A DNA stretch of 64,000 bases from Bacteroidota bacterium. GTDB lineage: Bacteria > Bacteroidota > Bacteroidia > 2-12-FULL-35-15. The notes below the pieces were generated by a model. It was not told where the DNA came from and did not search any database. It saw only the letters and a program-made list of their open reading frames with translations. Each line of letters starts with the position of its first letter. The first letter of the stretch is position 1. This document shows positions 8,796-15,869 of this stretch, one piece after another. The position numbers and the translations under genes are program-made. The DNA lies in contig JADKIU010000004.1 in assembly GCA_016722565.1 (NCBI GenBank), positions 62,001-126,000 on the forward strand. Direction: 5' to 3'.

Positions 8796-10844
8796 TTACC
8801 AAATTTTCACTCGGATTTTCTCATCACGATACATCTTATCACCTTTCTTAATATTAAATGCTTTATAAAATTCATCCACATCAGAAAGTGGCCCGTTGAT
8901 ACGGAATTCAGCCGGTGAGTGAACATCACTCATGATTTGTTTTGCTAAGGAAGCGTCCGTTCGATTGACCATCCAAGCATACGCATAGGCAAGGAAGTAA
9001 CGTTGGTCAGCTGTATAACCATTAATTAACGCTGTTGATTGTCCTTGTTTTGTTTTCTTAAATGCCTCGTATCCCATAATTACACCGCCTAAATCGGCAA
9101 TATTTTCGCCTTGTGTGTTTTCGCCTCTCACATGCATGCTATCCAATACAACATAATTGTTGAATTGCTCAACAATTAATTTTGTTTTGGCAACAAATTT
9201 TTCTCTGTCTTCTTTTGTCCACCAATCAGTAAGATTCCCGTTTTCATCATATAAACTTCCTTGGTCATCAAATCCGTGGGTGATTTCATGTCCGAATGTA
9301 GAACCACCAATAATTCCATACAGCACAGCATCATCTGGCATACGTCCTTCAAATCCGGGAACAATGATGTTACATGCTGGGACTACAATTTCGTTAGAAG
9401 CAGGATTGTAATAGGCGTTGTAGGTCTGTGGATACATTTCCCACTCCGTTAAATCAACAGGTTTGCCATATTTGTTTATCATGAAATTGTATTCCCATTT
9501 TTCAATGTTAATCATGTTTTGTAAATAACTGTCGCGTGAAATTTCTAAGCTGGACATATCTTTCCATTTGTCGGGATAGCCGACTTTCATCACAATCTTA
9601 TTCAACTTGCTCAACGCTTTTTGTTTGGTGACATCACTCATCCAATCCAGTTTTTTAATGTGCTCTGCATAAATGTCGCGGATGTTGTTCCCTATTTCTA
9701 GAAGTTTCTCCTTTGTTCCTTTTGGAAGGTATTCCGTAACATATACTTGTCCGATTAATTCACCTAACGATTCGTTTGTGGTTTCTACAATTCTCTTCCA
9801 GCGTGGTTTTTGTTCTTGAATGCCATCCAGCACAGTTGAAAAGAAGTAGAAGTTTTGTTGTTCGATTTCTTTATTTAATTCATTGGCGAAGTTGTCGATT
9901 AAGTTCCATTTTAAATACACTTTCCAATCGTTGATAGAAACCTTTTTTAGAGTTGACTCTAATTGCGTGAAATATTCGGGTTGTCCTACAACAATAGAAT
10001 CTACTTTGTTTAATCCAAGCAATGTTAAAGTTTCATTCCAATTGATTGATGGTGTGCTTTTGTTTAAAGAAGCAACCGCCATTTTGTTGTAGTTTTTATA
10101 TGGATCTCTCAGGTCTTCCATCTTTCTCGAAGCCTTTGCAAGGGTTGATTCGATTGTCATCACAGTCGCTGCATTTTTTTCTGAAATGCTTTTTTCCGTT
10201 CCCGTTAATTCAAATATTTTTTGAATGTGTTTTACATATTCGTTTCGGATGTTAATGGTGCGTGAATCGGTATTAAAATAGTAGTCGCGCTCAGGTAAAC
10301 CAAGTTTTGTTTGACCAAGATATACAACGTATTCGGAGCTATTTTTATCATCGCGAATAACACCAAATCCAAACATGCTTCTCACATTCATCTTATATAA
10401 ATGAGTAATCTGTTTTAATAAATCCGATGTAGTATTAATTTTGTCGATGTTAGAAAATTCATCTTTTAATAAAGCGATTCCAGCCTTTTCTATGCTGGTA
10501 GTATCCATTCCGCTGTAATACAAATCACCGATTTTTTGTTTGTTGCTTCCTTTTTCAGCTTTCGTGTCAGCGGCAGACGATTCACAAATTTTGCGTATCG
10601 CTTCGTTAATAGTGTCGTTAATAGTTTGGAAGATACCATTACTTTTTTCGGATGCAGGAATTGGATTTTTTTTAAACCAACCATTGTTTGCATACAAGAA
10701 AAAGTTTTCACCTGGAGAGATGGAAGAATCGATATGAGTAGTAATCGGGTCTGTGAAATTATCTTCTGTTTTTTTGTCTACGCCAGTACTACAGGCATAG
10801 ATAAATGTAATAAGGGCAATGGATGCGAAGATTGTTTTTTTCAT
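8796..10844 (-). CDS. M13-family zinc metallopeptidase (PepO/neprilysin-like), predicted lipoprotein
   Basis: A 682-residue endopeptidase of the neprilysin/ECE/PepO family. The N-terminus (MKKTIFASIALITFIYAC) ends in a lipobox-like Cys, predicting a lipoprotein in the periplasm or on the surface. Catalytic features are all present: substrate-binding NAYYNP, the zinc motif HEITH with His519, Glu520 and His523, the third ligand Glu580 in ENIADLGG, and a C-terminal domain ending in the basic-aromatic tail VKIW typical of M13 enzymes. Family length is about 630-750. It lies 35 bases downstream of gldA on the same strand, so the two may share a transcript, though no functional link is known. Substrates are probably short peptides. 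Confidence 0.93.
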   Translation of the reverse strand: MKKTIFASIALITFIYACSTGVDKKTEDNFTDPITTHIDSSISPGENFFLYANNGWFKKNPIPASEKSNGIFQTINDTINEAIRKICESSAADTKAEKGSNKQKIGDLYYSGMDTTSIEKAGIALLKDEFSNIDKINTTSDLLKQITHLYKMNVRSMFGFGVIRDDKNSSEYVVYLGQTKLGLPERDYYFNTDSRTINIRNEYVKHIQKIFELTGTEKSISEKNAATVMTIESTLAKASRKMEDLRDPYKNYNKMAVASLNKSTPSINWNETLTLLGLNKVDSIVVGQPEYFTQLESTLKKVSINDWKVYLKWNLIDNFANELNKEIEQQNFYFFSTVLDGIQEQKPRWKRIVETTNESLGELIGQVYVTEYLPKGTKEKLLEIGNNIRDIYAEHIKKLDWMSDVTKQKALSKLNKIVMKVGYPDKWKDMSSLEISRDSYLQNMINIEKWEYNFMINKYGKPVDLTEWEMYPQTYNAYYNPASNEIVVPACNIIVPGFEGRMPDDAVLYGIIGGSTFGHEITHGFDDQGSLYDENGNLTDWWTKEDREKFVAKTKLIVEQFNNYVVLDSMHVRGENTQGENIADLGGVIMGYEAFKKTKQGQSTALINGYTADQRYFLAYAYAWMVNRTDASLAKQIMSDVHSPAEFRINGPLSDVDEFYKAFNIKKGDKMYRDEKIRVKIW

Positions 10845-10879
10845 TTGAGTAGAATAAGATGGAGGAGTATATGGTTAAA

Positions 10880-11788
10880 TTATTTTGTTAGATGTTTAAA
10901 AACATCTTCTAGTTTTTGTTCTTCTTTATGTAATGTCAAAACGGCTAATCCGTTTTGTACGGCAAACTGAAAAATATCTGTGCGGACATCTTTATCGGTA
11001 TGCGCTTCAATTTTCCAAACGTTGGCTTTAATCTGTGTTGCATCAAAAACGCCATTTATCTTTTTTAATGCGCTTCGGTTGGTTTCTTTATCAAACTCAA
11101 CCGTAACAAATTGTTTGTTCTTGGTTTGTGTGTTTTGAATCACCGAGGTGGTATCATTCGCAACTATTTGTCCGTTGTTGATAATGATCACTCTGTCACA
11201 TACGGCTTCCACTTCCTGCATGATGTGTGTTGAAAGCATTACCGTTTTTTCTTTCCCTACTTTAATAATTAAATTACGAATTTCTTCCAATTGATTGGGA
11301 TCTAAACCGGTTGTAGGTTCATCCAGAATAAGCACTTTCGGGTCATGGATTAAGGCCTGCGCCAAGCCAACACGCTGTCTATATCCTTTTGACAATGCTC
11401 CGATTTTCTTTTTTTGCTCTACCTGCAAGCCGGTCATCTCAATCATTTCAGCAATACGTGCATTCACGTTCTTTAATTTATGCAATCCGGCAATAAATTC
11501 TAAATACTCTTTCACATACATATCCAAGTAAAGTGGATTGTGCTCAGGCAGATAACCCACATTTTTTCTAACATCTAAACTTTGTTCGGAAACATCAAAT
11601 CCGCAAACCGATGCTGTGCCAGATGTTTGCGGGATAAAACAAGTTAGAATTTTCATCATGGTAGATTTTCCAGCACCATTAGGACCAAGAAAACCAACTA
11701 TTTCACCGGTGTTTACTTCAAATGAAACATCATTCAAAGCGTTTTGTTCACCATAGGTTTTTGTTATGTTACTTACTTTTATGGACAT
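10880..11788 (-). CDS. gldA: ABC transporter ATP-binding protein, GldA-type
   Basis: A 302-residue ABC ATPase with Walker A GPNGAGKS (35-42), the signature SKGYRQRVGLA, Walker B LILDEPTTGLD and the H-loop STHIMQEVEA. The whole-length pattern, from MSIKVSNITKTYG through FLGPNGAGKSTMMKIL to the C-terminal EEQKLEDVFKHLTK, is that of GldA. GldA works with the permease GldF and the auxiliary protein GldG in Flavobacterium gliding. gldF and gldG are not adjacent here; that separation is also known in Flavobacterium. A generic ABC-2 ATPase cannot be fully excluded. It probably starts a transcript that continues into the M13 peptidase. Confidence 0.82.
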   Translation of the reverse strand: MSIKVSNITKTYGEQNALNDVSFEVNTGEIVGFLGPNGAGKSTMMKILTCFIPQTSGTASVCGFDVSEQSLDVRKNVGYLPEHNPLYLDMYVKEYLEFIAGLHKLKNVNARIAEMIEMTGLQVEQKKKIGALSKGYRQRVGLAQALIHDPKVLILDEPTTGLDPNQLEEIRNLIIKVGKEKTVMLSTHIMQEVEAVCDRVIIINNGQIVANDTTSVIQNTQTKNKQFVTVEFDKETNRSALKKINGVFDATQIKANVWKIEAHTDKDVRTDIFQFAVQNGLAVLTLHKEEQKLEDVFKHLTK

Positions 11789-11818
11789 ATTAGATTCAAT
11801 TCAAGATTTTCTACCCCA

Positions 11819-11897
11819 ACGAATTAAGAATTTATACGAATGTACGAAATACAAATAATTTCCTGGTTTTTATAATTCGTATTTTTCGTATCTTTTT
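11819..11897. repeat. Intergenic TACGAAT/ATTCGTA-rich repeat
   Basis: This gldA-rsgA gap contains at least four copies of ACGAAT/ATTCGTA-like words. One side resembles, in inverted orientation, the segment at 26190-26232 (both carry TTCTTAATTCGT). It is non-coding and probably a member of a dispersed intergenic repeat. Confidence 0.45.
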
Positions 11898-11902
11898 TAG
11901 TA

Positions 11903-11924
11903 ACCTGTCTACCGACAGGCAGGT
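11903..11924. repeat. REP-like palindrome
   Basis: CCTGTC (11904-11909) and GACAGG (11914-11919) form a perfect stem around TACC, directly followed by CAGGT, giving a nested second pairing option. CCTGCC/GGCAGG palindromes of this look recur in intergenic regions of many Bacteroidota. Confidence 0.55.
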
Positions 11925-11987
11925 TCGCTGGCGTCAGGGTGTTTGTAAAGATTCGTGATTTCTAGTCACAAAGCTAATTCTTTTTGA

Positions 11988-11995
11988 TAAATTTG
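11988..11995 (+). promoter_or_regulatory. Probable -7 element of rsgA
   Basis: TAAATTTG is an exact TAnnTTTG element ending 28 bases before the rsgA ATG. I see no convincing TTG at the right distance upstream. Confidence 0.5.
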
Positions 11996-12023
11996 GTGTT
12001 CAAAAAGTGTTAAACGATAAAAA

Positions 12024-12956
12024 ATGCAAGGTGTTGTCATTAAGTCCACAGGAAGTTGGTATTCGGTTCTATCCCAGGGGAGTACTGTTGAATGCAGAAT
12101 CAAAGGTGTTTTTAGAATCAAAGGCATAAAAACGACCAATCCGATAGCCGTTGGCGATCATGTTGATTTTGAAATGGAGGCAGATGGAAGAGGTGTGATT
12201 CATGCCATCGCTGATCGTAAAAATTACATCATCCGTAAGTCCATTAATCTTTCAAAGCAGTCTCATATTTTAGCAGCGAATGTTGACCAAGCGATGTTGG
12301 TGGTCACGTTGGCTTTTCCGCGCACTTCCGCAGGTTTTATTGATCGGTTTTTGCTAACTGCAGAAGCGTATCACATCCCAACAAAAATAATTTTCAATAA
12401 AGTAGATTTGTTTTCAGCGGATGAAATTCTTATGAAAGAACTCAACGACTTCATCGCTGTCTACGAAAAGATTGGTTATCCTTGTTATAAGGTCTCTGCA
12501 ACAGAAAAAACAGACATTGAAAGTTTAAGAACACTTACAAAAGGTAAAACAACCTTAATAGCCGGACATTCTGGAGTTGGTAAATCAACACTGGTAAATG
12601 CTATGGATTCGAATTTAGATTTGAAAGTAGGAGAAATTTCAGATGCGCATAATAAAGGAAAACATACTACAACCTTTGCAGAAATGCATCTCTTGACATA
12701 TGGGGGATTTATTATTGATACACCCGGAATCAAAGAGTTGGGCTTGGTAGATATGGAAAAAGAAGAAATTGGGGATTATTTTCCGGAGATGCATGCGCTG
12801 AAAAATGAATGTAAGTTCAATAATTGTATTCATTTGAATGAACCTAAATGTGCAGTAATTGCAGCTGTTGAAAAAGGAGAAATTGCATTATCGAGATATA
12901 CCTCCTATGTGGGGATAATTAATGGTGAGGAATTGGATGTTACAAATTACGAATAG
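12024..12956 (+). CDS. rsgA: Ribosome small subunit-dependent GTPase A (RsgA/YjeQ)
   Basis: A circularly permuted GTPase of 310 residues that checks the decoding site during late 30S assembly. The N-terminal OB-fold covers about residues 1-75 (GVVIKSTGSWYSVL ... VGDHVDFE). The permuted G domain has G4 FNKVDL, then G1 GHSGVGKST and G3 DTPGIKE. The C-terminal zinc knuckle is seen as C-x4-C-x-H-x5-C in CKFNNCIHLNEPKC. Length is normal. It is followed by an intergenic repeat and dtd. Confidence 0.95.
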   Translation: MQGVVIKSTGSWYSVLSQGSTVECRIKGVFRIKGIKTTNPIAVGDHVDFEMEADGRGVIHAIADRKNYIIRKSINLSKQSHILAANVDQAMLVVTLAFPRTSAGFIDRFLLTAEAYHIPTKIIFNKVDLFSADEILMKELNDFIAVYEKIGYPCYKVSATEKTDIESLRTLTKGKTTLIAGHSGVGKSTLVNAMDSNLDLKVGEISDAHNKGKHTTTFAEMHLLTYGGFIIDTPGIKELGLVDMEKEEIGDYFPEMHALKNECKFNNCIHLNEPKCAVIAAVEKGEIALSRYTSYVGIINGEELDVTNYE

Positions 12957-12960
12957 TTTT

Positions 12961-13053
12961 ACCGCAGAGAAAAATGAGAAAAAAGGAGAGCCGCTGAGCG
13001 CTCTGTGTTCTCTGCGATTCCGATAGCTATCGAAACTCCGCGATCTCTGCGGT
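12961..13053. repeat. Intergenic repeat element with 10-bp terminal inverted repeats
   Basis: The segment between rsgA and dtd begins with ACCGCAGAGA (12961-12970) and ends with its perfect complement TCTCTGCGGT (13044-13053). Inside are further imperfect copies of CTCTGTGTTCTCTGCGATT-like words and a perfect 12-base palindrome CGATAGCTATCG (13021-13032). It carries no open frame. It looks like a small dispersed repeat; the exact palindrome may be a second, inserted unit. Confidence 0.65.
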
Positions 13054-13065
13054 TAATTTTTAGAA

Positions 13066-13518
13066 ATGAGAGTTGTAATACAAAGAGTTTCAAAAGCATC
13101 GGTTACCATTAATGGGGAAATAAAAAGTTCCATTGGTCTGGGATTGCTTGTTTTGTTAGGTATTGAAGATGCCGATACGCAAGAAGAAATTGAATGGTTA
13201 AGTTCAAAAATTATTAATCTTAGAATCTTTAATGATGCGGATGGTGTAATGAATGTGTCTGTGAGAGATGCAGGTGGAGACATCATTTTAGTTTCCCAAT
13301 TCACATTACATGCGTCAACAAAAAAAGGAAATCGTCCTTCTTATATTAAAGCAGCGAGACCAGAAGTTGCAATTCCGCTATATGAAAAGATGATTGTTCA
13401 ATTACAAACAGATTTAGGGAAAGCCATACAAACTGGTGAGTTTGGAGCCGATATGAAAGTGAGTTTGTTGAATGATGGTCCGGTTACGATTGTTATTGAT
13501 AGTAAGAATAAGGAATAG
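13066..13518 (+). CDS. dtd: D-aminoacyl-tRNA deacylase
   Basis: Removes D-amino acids, and glycine mischarged on tRNA-Ala, from tRNA. At 150 residues it has the family length. It carries both signature blocks: the VSQFTL motif that supplies the catalytic Thr-adjacent pocket, and the C-terminal NDGPVTI cross-subunit motif. The N-terminus MRVVIQRVSKASV is typical. It may be read through from rsgA (gap 109 bases, filled with a repeat), but no promoter stands out. Confidence 0.95.
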   Translation: MRVVIQRVSKASVTINGEIKSSIGLGLLVLLGIEDADTQEEIEWLSSKIINLRIFNDADGVMNVSVRDAGGDIILVSQFTLHASTKKGNRPSYIKAARPEVAIPLYEKMIVQLQTDLGKAIQTGEFGADMKVSLLNDGPVTIVIDSKNKE

Positions 13519-13551
13519 ATATCTTTTTTACTTAGTTACTTAATCACCTTT

Positions 13552-14793
13552 TTACTCAAACCTCAACGCCTCAATCGGGTCCAATTTGGAAGCTTTGATA
13601 GCTGGGTAAATTCCTGCAAGTGTTCCAACAAATAAACAAAGAAGAATACTCATGATAATCCAGCCCCAGGGAATAATAAAGCTGATATCAAAAGAGAGAG
13701 CAATCATGTTTCCTAAAATAATTCCAAGTAAGGTGCCGGCAAATCCACCTAGTTGACAAATTACAACAGCTTCTACTAAAAATTGCGCACGGATTACTTT
13801 TCTTGTCGCGCCCACTGCTTTTCGAATTCCGATTTCGCGCGTTCTCTCAGAAACAGATACCAGCATAATGTTCATTAAACCGATTGCTGCGCCCAACAAT
13901 GTAATGATTCCGATAATTGTTGCTCCGAGCGTTACTTTCTGCATATTCTCAATCAACAAGTTGGCAAGGTTGTCGCTTTTGGTGATTTCGAAATTATTTT
14001 CTTCTGCGGCACTCAAGTTTCGAATAACACGAAAGGTTCCGATTGCTTCACCAATTGCGGCTTCCATCAGTTGCGAATTGTTGCACATAATGTTAATCGT
14101 AAAAGTCATGTTCGGAATCGAAAAGTACTGACGGACATTGCTCAAAGGTAAAATGGCTACTTTGTCGCCACCAAAACCAACACTGTTTCCTTTTGATTTT
14201 AAGGTGCCGATAATTCGGTATTTCCCGCTTCCAATTGTAATGATTTTGTCAATCGGATCTTGTTTTTTTGTGAATAAAGCATCCAACACATCTTTTCCTA
14301 AAATAACAACCGGACTTCCATAAAGAATTTCATTTGGGGAAAAATTTCGGCCTTTGTCTAATTCGTAACCGGACGTAGCCATGTAATTTTCATCACCTCC
14401 AAATACACGAATGTTGGGATTGGTTTTTTTTGACTCAAATTTTAATGTGGAAGCACCTGAAGCAAATGTGGATACGGATGGTTTTGCAGGAAAATTATAA
14501 GCTTTACTGAAATCCACCGCTTCTTGGTAGGTAATATTTCTGAACGCTTTTGGGCGCTTTCCGTTTCTTCCAATTCTTACAGTCATTTCACGATTTCGAA
14601 TCGTAAATGTGTTGGCACCCATACTGGTGAAGTTGCTGTTGATGGAAGATTTTAATGCATCAATTGACGTGAGTGTGCCTACTAACGATGTTATCCCAAT
14701 CGTAATGATAAACACAGTAAGGATGGTACGTAATAACTGGCTACGAATTGCTCTTAATGATATTTTAATATTTTCTCTTAAAACCGAAGCCAT
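13552..14793 (-). CDS. MacB-like ABC transporter permease (FtsX-domain)
   Basis: A 413-residue inner-membrane permease of the MacB/FtsX class. A first transmembrane helix at about residues 21-43 (LLRTILTVFIITIGITSLVG) is followed by a large periplasmic MacB-PCD-like domain to about residue 275. The C-terminal FtsX domain has three helices with the typical SVSERTREIGIRKAVGATR loop. It ends in KASKLDPIEALRFE, the usual family ending. No ATPase partner is adjacent (gldA is on the same strand but about 1.8 kb away and of another type). Such permeases move lipoproteins, peptides or hydrophobic drugs; the substrate here is unknown. Confidence 0.88.
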   Translation of the reverse strand: MASVLRENIKISLRAIRSQLLRTILTVFIITIGITSLVGTLTSIDALKSSINSNFTSMGANTFTIRNREMTVRIGRNGKRPKAFRNITYQEAVDFSKAYNFPAKPSVSTFASGASTLKFESKKTNPNIRVFGGDENYMATSGYELDKGRNFSPNEILYGSPVVILGKDVLDALFTKKQDPIDKIITIGSGKYRIIGTLKSKGNSVGFGGDKVAILPLSNVRQYFSIPNMTFTINIMCNNSQLMEAAIGEAIGTFRVIRNLSAAEENNFEITKSDNLANLLIENMQKVTLGATIIGIITLLGAAIGLMNIMLVSVSERTREIGIRKAVGATRKVIRAQFLVEAVVICQLGGFAGTLLGIILGNMIALSFDISFIIPWGWIIMSILLCLFVGTLAGIYPAIKASKLDPIEALRFE

Positions 14794-14812
14794 TATTTAT
14801 AAAATAGAGCAC

Positions 14813-14820
14813 CAAAATTA
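14813..14820 (-). promoter_or_regulatory. Possible -7 element of the MacB-like permease gene
   Basis: Read on the minus strand, TAATTTTG (14820-14813) matches TAnnTTTG and ends 20 bases before the ATG. No clear TTG is seen upstream. Confidence 0.4.
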
Positions 14821-14888
14821 ATAAAGTAATCGATTGGAACCACTTTATATACCCAGAGTTTGATATTTTGATAATTTTCGGTATAAAA

Positions 14889-14921
14889 TTGGCTATAAAT
14901 CGCTACAAAAATGTATCTTTA
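14889..14921 (+). promoter_or_regulatory. Probable promoter of the ankyrin-protein gene
   Basis: TTGG (14889-14892) and TATCTTTA (14914-14921, one mismatch to TAnnTTTG) are separated by 22 bases. The element overlaps the upstream ATG at 14921, supporting the ATG at 14948 as the true start. Confidence 0.5.
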
Positions 14922-14947
14922 TGTCGTTCTATAAAAACCCATTCATA

Positions 14948-15820
14948 ATGTCTCAAAAACATCCTTTCATAAAACTAGCTCTTCTTTTATTCGTATTTAT
15001 ATTGTCGAGTTCAACCGCCTTTTCACAAGGTGCTAAAAAACCGGCAGCAAAAGGAGCACCTGCGCCTAAAGCATCTGCAAAAGGTACATTGGCTGCAGAT
15101 ATGGATTGTACTGTTAAACTAAATGGTGCTGCAAAAATCATCAACTTAAAAGCATATACACCTCTGGAAGTGGTTTTGAAGGTGGGTGATAATAGTATCG
15201 AAGCGCAATCCATTGATAAAAAGGCAACCTACCGAAATACAATTGTAGGAGTAGCAGGTACAACCACAATTGTTGAGATTTCATTCTTTGATGACTCAAA
15301 ATTCTTAGATTATATCAAAACGGGAAATGTAAATATGGCGGAAACAGCGATTAAAAAGAATCCCGGTTTAGCAACCAATGCTGATGGAATGTTGGTGAGT
15401 TCTCCACTTCAAATTGCAATTGAAAATTCCCAACCAGAAATGGTTACCTATTTAATGAACAAAGGAGCCAGTTTTTTAAAACCAGAGAATATTTATCCTT
15501 TGCATTTGGCTATAAAATTTGCTTCTGCTACAAAACCTTCAAAAGATAAACCGGCACCTGACAAACAATTGGCTGAATTGTTTTTAAGTAAAGGTTGTAA
15601 AATTACAGATAAGGATGATGGAGGGAACACACCTTTGCATTGCGCTGTTCGTGCCGGGAAAATGGACATGGTTACCATGTTGGTTAAAATGGGTGCGGAT
15701 GTTAATGCAAAGAATGATTTTGATGATACACCGATGAAGATTGCAGAAGAAAAAGGATTAATTTCAATCATCAGCTTCTTAGCTGCAAATGGCGCAAATC
15801 CTACAAAAAAATCAGAATAA
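14948..15820 (+). CDS. Secreted ankyrin-repeat protein
   Basis: A 290-residue exported protein. After a signal peptide ending at AFSQ come an Ala/Lys/Pro-rich linker (GAKKPAAKGAPAPKAS) and a beta-rich domain of about 90 residues (TVKLNGAAKIINLKAY ...). The C-terminal half holds ankyrin repeats: SPLQIAIENSQPEMVTYLMNKGA, YPLHLAIKFA and NTPLHCAVRAGKMDMVTMLVKMGADVNAKNDF. Ankyrin repeats mediate protein contacts; the partner is unknown. The start at 14948 is preferred because the ATG at 14921 lies inside the likely -7 element. It precedes the aconitase gene by 49 bases. Confidence 0.8.
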   Translation: MSQKHPFIKLALLLFVFILSSSTAFSQGAKKPAAKGAPAPKASAKGTLAADMDCTVKLNGAAKIINLKAYTPLEVVLKVGDNSIEAQSIDKKATYRNTIVGVAGTTTIVEISFFDDSKFLDYIKTGNVNMAETAIKKNPGLATNADGMLVSSPLQIAIENSQPEMVTYLMNKGASFLKPENIYPLHLAIKFASATKPSKDKPAPDKQLAELFLSKGCKITDKDDGGNTPLHCAVRAGKMDMVTMLVKMGADVNAKNDFDDTPMKIAEEKGLISIISFLAANGANPTKKSE

Positions 15821-15869
15821 AAGCACTTTACTAAACGAAACGATAACAACAAAAAAACAAAACAAAATT

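Noticed and set aside
14921..14947. Upstream ATG for the ankyrin protein
   Set aside because: The ATG begins at the last base of the likely -7 promoter element, and the extra nine residues precede an otherwise good signal peptide; the ATG at 14948 is preferred.
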